A DNA stretch of 64,000 nt from Streptomyces sp. CGMCC 4.7035. GTDB taxonomy: Bacteria; Actinomycetota; Actinomycetes; Streptomycetales; Streptomycetaceae. Both the position numbers and the translations under genes were made by a program. The stretch is from positions 2,914,001 to 2,978,000 of the forward strand of contig NZ_CP134053.1 in the NCBI RefSeq assembly GCF_031583065.1, in the 5' to 3' direction. The notes beneath the pieces were generated by a model. The model was not told the origin of the DNA, ran no database searches, and saw only the letters and a list, made by a program, of their open reading frames with translations. This document shows, piece by piece, positions 33,106-44,746 of this stretch. The stretch's first letter is position 1. Each line of letters opens with the position of its first letter.

Positions 33106-33992
33106 CCGCCAAAGCCGCCGCGGCCACGGCCCTCTACGACCTCCCGGGGCCCAGGACCCGGCAGCGGCACCGCGTGTACGGGGTCATGGCGACCCTCGCC
33201 CTCGCCGGCCTGCTCGCCTGGATCGTGCATCTCCTGTTCGCCACCGGTCAGTTCACGTACACGAAGTGGATGCCCTTCGAGTACAAGGGAATCCAGGAAC
33301 TGCTGCTGCGGGGCCTTGGCAACACGCTCAAGGCCTTCGCGATCGCGGCCGTGCTCTCGCTGGCTCTGGGCGGGATCCTCGCGACCGGACGGCTCTCCGA
33401 ACACGCCCTCGTCCGCCGGCTGTCCACGCTCGTCGTCGAGTTCTTCCGTGCCATGCCCCTGCTGGTGATGATCTTCTTCATCTTCGTGGCGCTCAAGGTG
33501 CAGCCCCTGCCCGCGCTGGTCGCGGGCCTCACCCTCTACAACGGCTCGGTGCTCGCCGAGGTCTTCCGCTCGGGGGTCAACTCCGTGGACCGCGGGCAGC
33601 GGGAGGCCGCGTACGCGCTCGGGCTGCGCAAGACGCAGGTCATGTCGTACGTCCTCGTGCCGCAGGCGGTACGGGCCATGTTGCCCGCCATCATCAGCCA
33701 GTTGGTGGTGGCCCTGAAGGACACCTCGCTCGGCTATCTGATCACCTACGAGGAGTTCCTCCACGCCGGGAAACTCATCGCCTCGAACCTCGACTACGAT
33801 TTGCCGTTCATCCCTGTGGTGATGGTGATCTCACCGATCTACATCGGGATGTGCATGCTGCTCTCCTGGTTCGCCCAGTGGGCGTCCCGGTGGGAGCGGC
33901 GCAGTCCCAAGACCAGGGCCGTGGAGGTCGCCGCGGCCGGACCAGGGACACTGCTGCCGGGTGGGGTTCCCCCCACGGCCCCGAAACCGTAG
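33102..33992 (+). CDS. gluD: Glutamate-type ABC transporter, permease subunit 2
   Basis: 296 residues: an extra N-terminal cytoplasmic stretch and helix (VMATLALAGLLAWIVHLLF), a ~35-residue external loop, then the permease domain with LLLRGLGNTLKAFAIAAVLSLALGG and the EAA loop EAAYALGLRKTQVMSYVLVPQAV. The C-terminal 35 residues are a Pro/Ala-rich cytoplasmic tail. Forms the membrane channel with GluC. GTGGGG-TTC-CCCCAC near 33962-33977, inside the last codons, may end transcription. Confidence 0.92.
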   Translation: MTAKAAAATALYDLPGPRTRQRHRVYGVMATLALAGLLAWIVHLLFATGQFTYTKWMPFEYKGIQELLLRGLGNTLKAFAIAAVLSLALGGILATGRLSEHALVRRLSTLVVEFFRAMPLLVMIFFIFVALKVQPLPALVAGLTLYNGSVLAEVFRSGVNSVDRGQREAAYALGLRKTQVMSYVLVPQAVRAMLPAIISQLVVALKDTSLGYLITYEEFLHAGKLIASNLDYDLPFIPVVMVISPIYIGMCMLLSWFAQWASRWERRSPKTRAVEVAAAGPGTLLPGGVPPTAPKP

Positions 33993-34042
33993 GGGGAGGG
34001 GCGGCAGTCACAGGGCCAGGCCCGGCCGGCGGCAGCCGGAGA

Positions 34043-35611
34043 TCACTGCTCGCGCAGCGGAACGGACACGTAGGAGGGATCGTCCGCGGGCGAGGAGAAG
34101 GTCAGCTGCGCGCCGGACGGGTTGTGCTCGATGTAGAGCGGGTCGACCGTGTCGACGACCAGGGCGAGCCGGTGCCCGGCCGGGACGTCGTAGGCCGTGG
34201 AGAACAGCTCCAGGTCGACGCCGATCGGCTGGCCGGGCGTTTGACCGTGCCAGGTGTACGGCGCGTTGCTGACCAGCTTGCCGAGGCCGAGCGGGCCCAC
34301 GTCGTAGAGGTAGGCGACGAGGGTGCCGCTCTCCTTGGTCGGGCTGAGCGTCGTGTGCAGCTTCGCCGTGCCGCGGATGTGCTGGGCCGTGGAGTACTTC
34401 TCCGACTGCCAGACGGCGGCCCACCGGCGGGGAAGCAGGGGGATCGAGGCCATCGGAGGGATCTGCGCCACCTGGTCGAGGATGCTGGAGAGGAAGATGA
34501 CCCCGCCGTCCGCGCCCGAGTCGACGTTCGCGTGGATCGTGGTGGTGCCCGCCAGAGCGATCTTCTTCCTCGTCGCGCCCACGGACTTCCAGTCCGGGTA
34601 GCCCTCGTAGCCGCCCGTGGAACGCGGCTTGAGCTCGACCGGCTGCTCGCGGTCGATGCCGTTGTCCTCGCCCTTGAGGTAGTGGTCGAACCAGCGCTCG
34701 GTGTCCGTCCATACGTCGTTGGGCAGCCCGAACAGCCCGGTGATCTCGGCGGTCGCGTGGTCGCCGGGGCGCATCTCCAGTCTCTTGGGGACGGTGAGCT
34801 TCTCGTAGAAGTCGACGTACTGGTTGGCCGGGAAGACCGTGTCACCCCACCCGTTGGCGAGCATCACGGCCGCGCCGTTCCTGTTGATCCGATCGAGGTA
34901 GGTCGCTGCGGAGCGCTTCTTCCCCCAGTCGATCATCTCCTGTTCCCTGGACAGGTCGGAGGCGTAGAGGTTGTCGAAGATCTGGCGGAGTTCGGGGCTT
35001 TCACGACCGGTGAGCGTGGCCGCGCCGTCCAGCAGGGCGGCCGCCTGGACATGCTGGGTGCGCCCCGAGTAGATCGAGTCGATCAGGTCCGCCCAGCCGC
35101 TCAGCGAGGCGATCGCCTTGATGCGCTGGTCGTGCGCGGCGGCCAGCAGGCTGATGCCGGCGCCGTAGGAGACGCCCCCCATGCCGATGTGCCCTGCGTC
35201 GGCCGGGGTGTTGGCGAGCGCCCAGTCGATGACCTTGGACGCGTCGGCTATGTCGGGCGGACCGGCCACTTCTATCTCGCCGCCGGACTGCCAGAAGCCG
35301 CGCACGTTGTAGGTGACCACGACATAGCCGGAGTCCGCGAGCTTCTGGGCCTGGGCCAGGTATTCGACCTGTGGCAGGCCCCAGCTCGTGGGGAACACGA
35401 GGAGCGGGTAGCGGTGCGTGCCGTCGGCGTCGGCGGGCATGACGACGTTCCCCTTGAGGACCGTGCCGCCGTCGCCGGTGATGTCGACGAACCGGACGCC
35501 GTGGGACGCCGCCTGAGCGGTGGGGGCGAGCCCGAGGGCGCTGCCGGCGAGCAGTGTCGCCGAGACGGCACCCACGGCGGTCGTGCGCAGGGCCTTGCGT
35601 GAAGTTCCCAC
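34043..35611 (-). CDS. Secreted CocE/NonD-type (peptidase S15) hydrolase
   Basis: 522 residues, GTG start with GAGGAG upstream. The signal peptide (KALRTTAVGAVSATLLAGSALG) probably ends at AQA-A, residues 34/35. The alpha/beta-hydrolase domain has GGVSYGAG with the nucleophile S148, the acid in NGWGDTVF and the histidine in PGDHATA. A C-terminal jelly-roll (VDLELFSTAYDVPAGHRLALVVDTVDPLY) is typical of X-Pro dipeptidyl peptidase-like and CocE/NonD families. Likely exported and active on ester or peptide bonds; the substrate is unknown. Convergent with gluD. Confidence 0.9.
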   Translation of the reverse strand: MGTSRKALRTTAVGAVSATLLAGSALGLAPTAQAASHGVRFVDITGDGGTVLKGNVVMPADADGTHRYPLLVFPTSWGLPQVEYLAQAQKLADSGYVVVTYNVRGFWQSGGEIEVAGPPDIADASKVIDWALANTPADAGHIGMGGVSYGAGISLLAAAHDQRIKAIASLSGWADLIDSIYSGRTQHVQAAALLDGAATLTGRESPELRQIFDNLYASDLSREQEMIDWGKKRSAATYLDRINRNGAAVMLANGWGDTVFPANQYVDFYEKLTVPKRLEMRPGDHATAEITGLFGLPNDVWTDTERWFDHYLKGEDNGIDREQPVELKPRSTGGYEGYPDWKSVGATRKKIALAGTTTIHANVDSGADGGVIFLSSILDQVAQIPPMASIPLLPRRWAAVWQSEKYSTAQHIRGTAKLHTTLSPTKESGTLVAYLYDVGPLGLGKLVSNAPYTWHGQTPGQPIGVDLELFSTAYDVPAGHRLALVVDTVDPLYIEHNPSGAQLTFSSPADDPSYVSVPLREQ

Positions 35612-35742
35612 AGGTCACTCCTCACTCGTGTCAGTGCAAAGTGACCAGACGGTAACCGCGGCCCCTTACCGGAAGTAACCCGTCGGTAAGTTACGTGCGA
35701 GTAACGATTGTTGGTATGTGCAGGAACCCGGCAGACGCGGTG

Positions 35743-36483
35743 TCAGTCGCGCGGAACCGGTGCCGGGGCGGGAGCCTGTGCGGCCCGGGTGACGTCTCCC
35801 ACCAGCTCCACCACATCCGGACCGTACGCCTGCGAGTTGACGACCTTCAGCAGCAGGACGAAGGAGCCCGCGCCGTACTTGCGCGCCAGGTGCTCGTGGT
35901 TGCGCGCGAGGTAGCGCGTCGCCGCCTGGTTGTTGATCGCGCGCTGCCCGCAGAAGAGGAAGACGGGTCTGGCGCCCTGCCCCAGATCCGCCGTGAGCCG
36001 GGCGAGGATCGCGTACTCGGCCTTGCCGGACTCCAGTAGGTACTGCTCACCGCCGATCCGGAACGCCACACGCTCCGGGCCCGGTTCGGTGTCGATGTTT
36101 ATCTCGATGCCCGGCAGCAGGGATTGGAGGTGGGCCGCCATCCGGCGATTCGATCCGGGGCCGCCGACACAGAACTCCGTGCGCTCGCCGAAGCCCTGCT
36201 GGGCCGCGTCGTGCGCGACCACCTGGGCCTTGGCTCCGCAGTCCTTGATGAGGGCGGAGAGTTCCAGCAGCGCGAACACGTCGTACCGCTTCACCGCCAA
36301 CTCGGAGCCGACCGCATCGCGGTTCACCACCAGCAGCGACTCGGAGTTGTCGGGCAGCCCGAAGAACGCCTGCTTGCGGCGGAGTTTCCGCTTCCAGAGA
36401 TACGTACGGGCGAGCCAGCCGAGCGCGGCGCTGATGCCGGCCGCGACCACCCCGAGGACGATATTGCGCACGTCGTCGTTCAT
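35743..36483 (-). CDS. Membrane-anchored protein of unknown function
   Basis: 246 residues. The chosen ATG gives MNDDVRNIVLGVVAAGISAALGWLARTYLWKRKLRRK, one membrane helix with a basic cytoplasmic border. The soluble part alternates strands and helices (SLLVVNRDAVGSELAVKRYDVFALLEL, FCVGGPGSNRRMAAHLQSLLPGIEI, EYAILARL, PVFLFCGQRAINNQAATRYLARN), suggesting a Rossmann-like nucleotide-binding fold with GGPGSN and CGQRAINNQAA as candidate ligand loops. I do not recognise the family. The Pro/Ala tail is low-complexity. Confidence 0.72.
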   Translation of the reverse strand: MNDDVRNIVLGVVAAGISAALGWLARTYLWKRKLRRKQAFFGLPDNSESLLVVNRDAVGSELAVKRYDVFALLELSALIKDCGAKAQVVAHDAAQQGFGERTEFCVGGPGSNRRMAAHLQSLLPGIEINIDTEPGPERVAFRIGGEQYLLESGKAEYAILARLTADLGQGARPVFLFCGQRAINNQAATRYLARNHEHLARKYGAGSFVLLLKVVNSQAYGPDVVELVGDVTRAAQAPAPAPVPRD

Positions 36484-36626
36484 GGGCGCGCATGCTAGCG
36501 GGCCCATGCGGCTGGTACGTACCGGTGTTCGATGTGTGGCTGTCCTATGACAGGAGCCAGAATGGGACTGTCGGGGCCCCGGTGATGTGGCTACGCTGCG
36601 TGGACGGTCCTGGACTGGAGGTATGG

Positions 36627-38423
36627 ATGCGTCGACCTGTCGCGCGGAAACTGACGGTTCTGGCGGTCTCGGCCGCCGTGGTGTCGGTAGGGGCGGCGGC
36701 GCCGCCGCAGACCGCCTCGACACCGCAGAAAGTACCCGTGGCCGTGGGCTACGGCGGCGCCGTCGCCAGTGTCGACGCGGACGCCTCCGCCGCCGGCATC
36801 GAGGTCCTCAAGAAGGGTGGCAACGCCGTGGACGCGGCCGTCGCCACCGCCGCCGCGCTCGGCGTCACCGAGCCGTACTCCTCCGGCATCGGCGGAGGCG
36901 GCTACTTCGTCTACTACGACGCCAAGTCCCGTACGGTGCACACCATCGACGGCCGGGAGACGGCCCCGCTCAGCGCGGACCCGGGCCTCTTCGTGGAGAA
37001 CGGCAAGGCGCTCGCCTTCGCCGACGCCGTCAGCAGCGGGCTGAGCGTCGGCACCCCGGGCACGCCCGCCACCTGGCAGAAGGCGCTGGACGAGTGGGGC
37101 ACCAAGCGGCTCGGCACGGTCCTGAAGCCTGCCGAGCGCATAGCGCGTGACGGGTTCACCGTCGACGACACCTTCCGCTCGCAGACCGCGTCCAACGAGA
37201 CCCGCTTCCGGTACTTCCCGGACACGGCCAAGCTGTTCCTGCCGGGCGGCGCGCTCCCCGTCGTGGGCTCGACCTTCAAGAACCCCGATCTCGCCCGCAC
37301 CTACGAGGAGCTGGGCAGAAAGGGTGTCGGCGCGATCTACCGCGGCGACCTCGGCGAGGACATCCTCGCCACGGTCAACAAGCCGCCCGTGGACCCGGGT
37401 TCCGGCTGGAACGCCCGTCCGGGCAAGCTGTCCGCCCAGGACCTCGCGGCCTACCGAGCCAAGCTCCAGGCACCCACCAAGACCTCGTACCGCGGCCTGA
37501 GCGTCTACTCCATCGCCCCCTCGTCCTCCGGCGGCACCACGGTCGGCGAGGCACTCAACATCCTGGAACGGACGGACCTTTCGAAGGCGAGCGAGGTGCA
37601 GTACCTGCACCACTTCATCGAGGCGAGCCGCATCGCGTTCGCGGACCGCGGACGCTGGCTCGGCGACCCCGCCTTCGAGGACGTCCCGACGAAGGAACTG
37701 CTGTCGCAGAAGTACGCCGACTCGCGCGCCTGCCTGATCAAGGACGACGCCGTGCTCACCAGCCCGCTCGCGCCCGGTGACCCGCGCGACCCGGCGGCCT
37801 GCGCCACCGGCGGCACGGCGGCCCCGACGACGTACGAGGGCGAGAACACCACGCACCTCACGGTCGCCGACAAGTGGGGCAACGTCGTCTCCTACACCCT
37901 CACCATCGAGCAGACCGGCGGCAGCGGCATCACCGTCCCGGGACGGGGCTTCCTCCTCAACAACGAGCTGACGGACTTCTCCTTCACGCCCGCCAACCCG
38001 GCCGTCCACGACCCGAACCTGCCCGGCCCGGGCAAGCGGCCGCGCTCCTCGATCTCGCCGACCATCGTGCTCGACAAGCAGGGCAAGCCCGTCGTCGCGC
38101 TCGGCTCGCCCGGTGGCTCCACCATCATCACGACCGTGCTGCAGACCCTGACCGAGTTCCTCGACCGGCGTCTGCCGCTCGTCGACGCGATCGCCGCGCC
38201 GCGCGCCAGCCAGCGCAACGCGGCACAGACGGAACTCGAACCGGGCCTCTACAACAGCGACCTGCGCACCCGGCTGGAGGCGATCGGGCACTCCTTCAAG
38301 TTGAACCCGGAGATCGGCGCGGCGACGGGCGTGCAGCGGCTGCCGGGCGGCAAGTGGCTGGCCGCCGCCGAGACGGTGCGGCGCGGCGGCGGGTCCGCAC
38401 AGGTGGTGGACCCGGCGCCGTAA
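36627..38423 (+). CDS. ggt: Gamma-glutamyltransferase, secreted
   Basis: 598 residues; GGAGG precedes the ATG. The N-terminus has a signal peptide (LTVLAVSAAVVSVGAAA). The precursor is a full GGT: GGAVASVDADASAAGIEVLKKGGNAVDAAVA, PYSSGIGGGGYFVYYD, and the autoprocessing site YEGENTTHLTVADKWGN with the catalytic Thr at about residue 408. It also has PRSSISPTIVLD and GSPGGSTIITTVLQ in the small subunit. It hydrolyses or transfers gamma-glutamyl groups of glutathione and related peptides outside the cell. A second family member lies at 56674. Confidence 0.93.
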   Translation: MRRPVARKLTVLAVSAAVVSVGAAAPPQTASTPQKVPVAVGYGGAVASVDADASAAGIEVLKKGGNAVDAAVATAAALGVTEPYSSGIGGGGYFVYYDAKSRTVHTIDGRETAPLSADPGLFVENGKALAFADAVSSGLSVGTPGTPATWQKALDEWGTKRLGTVLKPAERIARDGFTVDDTFRSQTASNETRFRYFPDTAKLFLPGGALPVVGSTFKNPDLARTYEELGRKGVGAIYRGDLGEDILATVNKPPVDPGSGWNARPGKLSAQDLAAYRAKLQAPTKTSYRGLSVYSIAPSSSGGTTVGEALNILERTDLSKASEVQYLHHFIEASRIAFADRGRWLGDPAFEDVPTKELLSQKYADSRACLIKDDAVLTSPLAPGDPRDPAACATGGTAAPTTYEGENTTHLTVADKWGNVVSYTLTIEQTGGSGITVPGRGFLLNNELTDFSFTPANPAVHDPNLPGPGKRPRSSISPTIVLDKQGKPVVALGSPGGSTIITTVLQTLTEFLDRRLPLVDAIAAPRASQRNAAQTELEPGLYNSDLRTRLEAIGHSFKLNPEIGAATGVQRLPGGKWLAAAETVRRGGGSAQVVDPAP

Positions 38424-38472
38424 CCGGTGGACCCGGCGCCGTGACCGGGCTGGCCTTTTCGGCTGGTTGGCC

Positions 38473-41136
<2,664 letters not shown>

Positions 41137-41369
41137 CCGTTCCGGCGTCCCGGCGGGGCCCGGGACACGCTCGCTGATCGACGTGCCGGTGCCGGGTGCC
41201 CGGACGGAGCCCGGTTACACCTGTCGGGGCGCGCGCCCGGCGCTCGTACCACGATGGCACGAACCCCTGCGGGGGGCACCTTCAGAGAATGTCTCCGGGC
41301 CCGGGCCCGGACGCCGTCGGGCTGCGGGGGGGGCGTGGCCGTCGGGACCGTGCGGCGGTGCCGCACGGT

Positions 41370-42155
41370 TCACAGGCTCGCGCCCTCCCGGCGCGCTGTC
41401 AGGATCCGAGGCCCCGCCTCCGTGATCGCCACCGTGTGTTCGACGTGGGCCGCGCGGGAGCCGTCGTTCGTGCGGAGGGTCCAGCCGTCGGGGGCCGCGT
41501 GATAGCCGTCGGTGCCGCCGCCGACGAGCATGGGCTCGATGGCCAGGGCCATGCCGTGGCGCAGTCGGAGGCCGCGACCCGGGCGGCCCTCGTTCGGGAC
41601 GCCCGGGTCCTCGTGCATACGGCGGCCCACGCCGTGCCCGCCGAAGCCGTCCGGGATGCCGTATCCGGCGGTCCGGCACACCGTGCCGATCGCGTGGGCG
41701 ATGTCCCCGATGCGGTTGCCGACGACTGCCGCCTCGATGCCCGCGGCGAGCGCCCGCTCCGCGGTCTCGACCAGCCGCAGGTCCGCGGTCCGCGCCCGGC
41801 CCACGACGAAGCTGATCGCCGAGTCGCCCACCCAGCCGTCCAGCTCGGCGCCGCAGTCGATGGAGACCAGGTCGCCGTCGCGCAGCCGGTAGCCGTTCGG
41901 GATGCCGTGCACGATCGCGTCGTTGACGGAGGCGCAGATGACCGCCGGGAAGGGGGTCGGCGCGAAGGAGGGGCGGTAGCCGAGGAAGGGCGAGCGGGCG
42001 CCCGCCTCGCGCAGTACTTGGTGCGCCGCCTCGTCCAGTTCGAGCAGGGAAACGCCTACGTCCGCGGTGTCCCGCACCGCCGTGAGGGCCCGGCCGACGA
42101 CCTGGCCGGCCGCGTGCATGGCGTCGATCGATGTATCCGTCTTGAGTTCCACCAT
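41370..42155 (-). CDS. map: Methionine aminopeptidase, type I
   Basis: 261 residues. All five metal ligands are visible: D100 (VSIDCGA), D111 (WVGDSA), H174 (GHGVGR), E207 (AIEPM), E239 (VEHT); H83 and H181 are the substrate-contact histidines. Shorter N-terminus than zinc-finger-bearing MetAPs. Removes initiator methionine. The start codon abuts a duplicated 16-bp box with a TATAGT -10-like core, so the transcript is probably leaderless. It diverges from an XRE regulator gene, which hints that this copy is an extra, regulated aminopeptidase and not the ribosomal-operon one. Confidence 0.92.
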   Translation of the reverse strand: MVELKTDTSIDAMHAAGQVVGRALTAVRDTADVGVSLLELDEAAHQVLREAGARSPFLGYRPSFAPTPFPAVICASVNDAIVHGIPNGYRLRDGDLVSIDCGAELDGWVGDSAISFVVGRARTADLRLVETAERALAAGIEAAVVGNRIGDIAHAIGTVCRTAGYGIPDGFGGHGVGRRMHEDPGVPNEGRPGRGLRLRHGMALAIEPMLVGGGTDGYHAAPDGWTLRTNDGSRAAHVEHTVAITEAGPRILTARREGASL

Positions 42156-42156
42156 A

Positions 42157-42195
42157 CCAATTACTATACCGGTGATGTCCCAATTACTATACCGG
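42157..42195. promoter_or_regulatory. Duplicated 16-bp box in the map/XRE divergent promoter
   Basis: CCAATTACTATACCGG occurs at 42157-42172 and again at 42180-42195, a 23-base (about two helical turns) period. On the minus strand each holds TATAGTAAT, a -10-like core, the nearer ending two bases before the map start. On the plus side TAGAAT (42216-42221) would serve the XRE gene. The pair looks like an operator for the adjacent regulator. Confidence 0.6.
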
Positions 42196-42229
42196 CGCGG
42201 GTGCGGGGGTCCGGTATTAGAATGGGTTC

Positions 42230-42481
42230 ATGGTGCGCAACCCACTGACCCCCGAAGAGCGCGAACGCGGCGAGCGGCTCGGGCAGTTGCTGCGCGAGGC
42301 GCGCGGTGACCGCAGCATGGCGGAGGTGGCCGCGGCCGCCGGGATCTCCGCCGAGACCCTCCGCAAGATCGAGACCGGGCGGGCGCCGACCCCGGCGTTC
42401 TTCACGGTGGCGGCGCTGGCGCGGGTGCTCGGGCTGTCCATGGACGAACTCGTCGGGCGGTGCGCGCCGGTCGCGGTGTGA
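42230..42481 (+). CDS. Small XRE-family regulator
   Basis: 83 residues, essentially one helix-turn-helix domain: ERGERLGQLLREARGDRSMAEVAAAAGISAETLRKIETGRAPTPAFFTVAALARVLGLSMDEL. No ribosome-binding site; the ATG lies nine bases after a TAGAAT box, so translation may start at the very 5' end of the mRNA. Diverges from map across the duplicated box, and probably represses one or both genes. Confidence 0.88.
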   Translation: MVRNPLTPEERERGERLGQLLREARGDRSMAEVAAAAGISAETLRKIETGRAPTPAFFTVAALARVLGLSMDELVGRCAPVAV

Positions 42482-42671
42482 GCCGCGGACGGCCTTGCGG
42501 GCGGGGCTCGTTCACCACCTGCGCGGAGCGGTCCGGTGAAAGGGCGCGCACGGTCCGGTGACGCTCCCGTTGAGCGCTCTGCGTTCGGTCTGAAAACTCG
42601 CTGTAGCCCTTTCGTAACACGACTGGTGTTTTCTACCGGACCGGAGTACTCCACTCGGGCGGGAGCTGGCT

Positions 42672-44561
42672 ATGGCTGTGGATCAACTCCCGGGTCGGAT
42701 GCGGGAGTTCGCGAGCTACCTGAACGGGCTGCTGACGCGGCTCGACCAGGGCGACGGCTGGTGCGGAGTGTTCTGGCAGCGCGATCCCGACGGGATGCGG
42801 GCCTGCCTCGACGGCCGGGAAGTGCCGCCCTGGGACGTCGTGGAGGCGCTTTTGCACGACCTCGCCGCGGCATACGGGCCGGCGGCGGCCACCGGGGAGA
42901 CCGAGCGGGCGCGGGCGCTGCACGGAGCCGCGCTCGGCGCGTACGACGCCCGGCCCGGCGGGCGGGAGGCCCTCGGCGACCGGCTCGACGGGATGCTCCG
43001 CGAGCTGCGCCACGCGGCCGAGCGCCAGACCGACCTCGGCCGCCGGCTCGAATCGGCCGCCACCCAGGAGGAGGCCGAGTCGCTCCGCCTGGACCTGGCC
43101 TGGGCCCACGACGACCACGAACGCGCCACGGCCCGCTGCGCGGAACTCCGCCGCCGGATGGAAGCCCTCGACCGCCGCGCCCTGCGCACTCACGCGCAGG
43201 GCGCTTCGAATTTCCCGCCGGGCCGCGCCGGGGACGTCTTCCGGGTGGCGGAAGAAGCGGCCACGCACGGCCACCGGGCCGACGAACCGCCCACTCGGGG
43301 CGGGGAGGAGCCGTCGGGCGGCGGCGCGGGGCGGCCGGGCGCGGCCGGGGTGTCCGGTGGTGGTCCGGAGTGGCCGGCCGGTGGCCCGGCTGAGGGTGGT
43401 GCGGAGGGGCCGGAGGGCCGTCGTGCGGACGCGGCTCGGGCGCGGCGGGCGGAGTGGTCGGACGGTTCGGACGCGGCGGCGGTGTCGGGCGCCGGTGCGG
43501 ATTGGCCGGAGGGGTGGGCGGCCGGGAGCCCGGCTGATGGTGGCGCGGAGTGGGCCGAGGACCGCCCCGGCGGGGGTGCGCAGCTCCTTGGCGGGTTCGC
43601 CGGCGGGGGTGCGCAGCTCCCTGCTGGCCGCCCCGGCGTTGATGCGCAGCTTCCCGGTGGCCGCCCCGGCGGCGGTGCGCAGCACCCCGGTGGCTTCACC
43701 GACGCCAACGCGCAGCGGTCCGGCGGGCGGCCGGAAGCCCTGGACCCCGGCCCTCAGCCCCCGGCCGGCCGGGCCGCGCCGCACGACCCCGGCGCCGCAG
43801 AGCCGGTCCAGGAGCCCGAGCCCCCTGCCAAGCAGCGCTCCAAGCGCCGTCCCCGAGGCAGTGCCCGGTTCGCCGGGGTGATGGACGTGCAGGAGGCGCC
43901 CGCGGGTGCCGTGCCCGCCGTCGCGCCCGCGCCCGCCCCGAGCGGTCGCAAGCCCCGTGGCGCCCGGTTCGCCGGGGCCGCGGGTGCCGAGGCGGAGGCG
44001 GCGCTCCAGCCGCGTCGGGAGCCCCTGGACGATGAGGACCGGCGCATCACCGCCGAGACCGTCGCGGCGCTCATCCGGCTGCGCGCCGAGGGCCGCAGCG
44101 GCGAGGCGCACGCCCTGCTCGTCGAGGCCGCCCACTCGCCCGCCGCCCGCTACCCGCTCCTCGCCGCCGAACTGCACCGCGCCGGCCTGGACGCCGACTG
44201 GGCCACCCTCCTGTGGGAGGCCGCCTCACTGCCCGCCGACCTCCTGGTCGCCGCCTCGGACGCGCTGACCGCCGCGGGCCGCACCGCGGACGGCGAGCAG
44301 ATGCTGCGCCAGGGCGTCGTACGGCCCGCGAACCAGATCGGCGAGGCCGTGCTGACGCTCGGCGCCGACGGCCGCCGCCGCGAGGTTCGCGCCCTCCTCG
44401 ACGCGTACGTACGCATGCGTACGCCGGAGGAGGCGGCCCGCAGTGTCGCGGCCGACCCGCAACGGCTCGTACCGCTGCTCCTGGAGGCGGCCCGGCGCGT
44501 CTCCGACCAGCGGCACTGGGATCTCGTGCACGCCCTCCGGGTCGCCGGATTCACCACCTGA
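42672..44561 (+). CDS. Large low-complexity protein with helical ends, function unknown
   Basis: 629 residues. The N-terminal 170 residues form a conserved, partly coiled-coil domain (GRMREFASYLNGLLTRLDQGDGWCGVFWQRDPDGMRACLDGREVPPWDVVEALLHDLAA; then long Arg/Glu helices to DRRALRTHAQ). Residues ~180-440 are Gly/Ala/Pro-rich with an imperfect repeat GGGAQLPGGRPG/VDAQLPGGRPG. Residues 450-629 are helical TPR-like repeats (AALIRLRAEGRSGEAHALLVEAAHSPAARYPLLAAELHRAGLDADWATLLWEAA). I know related Streptomyces proteins only as hypothetical. Scaffold or regulator is possible. Starts at ATG 42672. Confidence 0.8.
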   Translation: MAVDQLPGRMREFASYLNGLLTRLDQGDGWCGVFWQRDPDGMRACLDGREVPPWDVVEALLHDLAAAYGPAAATGETERARALHGAALGAYDARPGGREALGDRLDGMLRELRHAAERQTDLGRRLESAATQEEAESLRLDLAWAHDDHERATARCAELRRRMEALDRRALRTHAQGASNFPPGRAGDVFRVAEEAATHGHRADEPPTRGGEEPSGGGAGRPGAAGVSGGGPEWPAGGPAEGGAEGPEGRRADAARARRAEWSDGSDAAAVSGAGADWPEGWAAGSPADGGAEWAEDRPGGGAQLLGGFAGGGAQLPAGRPGVDAQLPGGRPGGGAQHPGGFTDANAQRSGGRPEALDPGPQPPAGRAAPHDPGAAEPVQEPEPPAKQRSKRRPRGSARFAGVMDVQEAPAGAVPAVAPAPAPSGRKPRGARFAGAAGAEAEAALQPRREPLDDEDRRITAETVAALIRLRAEGRSGEAHALLVEAAHSPAARYPLLAAELHRAGLDADWATLLWEAASLPADLLVAASDALTAAGRTADGEQMLRQGVVRPANQIGEAVLTLGADGRRREVRALLDAYVRMRTPEEAARSVAADPQRLVPLLLEAARRVSDQRHWDLVHALRVAGFTT

Positions 44562-44671
44562 GCGGCCCGGCGACAATCCGACCACTCACCCACAGGGGTG
44601 CGAAACGTGATCGACTTCGCGGGTTCACGACGATGGTCTTGGCAAGGCCGTCCGCGAGGCTTACTTTCGAC

Positions 44672-44702
44672 CCTCTACCACCTGTGTCTACGGGCGTAGA
44701 GG
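44672..44702. promoter_or_regulatory. Inverted repeat upstream of the pyrimidine-catabolism operon
   Basis: CCTCTAC (44672-44678) and GTAGAGG (44696-44702), 17 bases apart, lie 45 bases before the first nitrilase gene, in a region otherwise without a gene. A candidate operator for the PucR-type regulator encoded downstream. Confidence 0.35.
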
Positions 44703-44746
44703 CTCTCTGACGTCCCCACCAGGACAACAGGCAAAGGAGCGGCACC

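Noticed and set aside
33950..34042. Terminator between the convergent gluD and hydrolase genes
   Set aside because: The best hairpin lies inside the gluD coding end and the gap itself has no convincing stem, so it is mentioned only with gluD.
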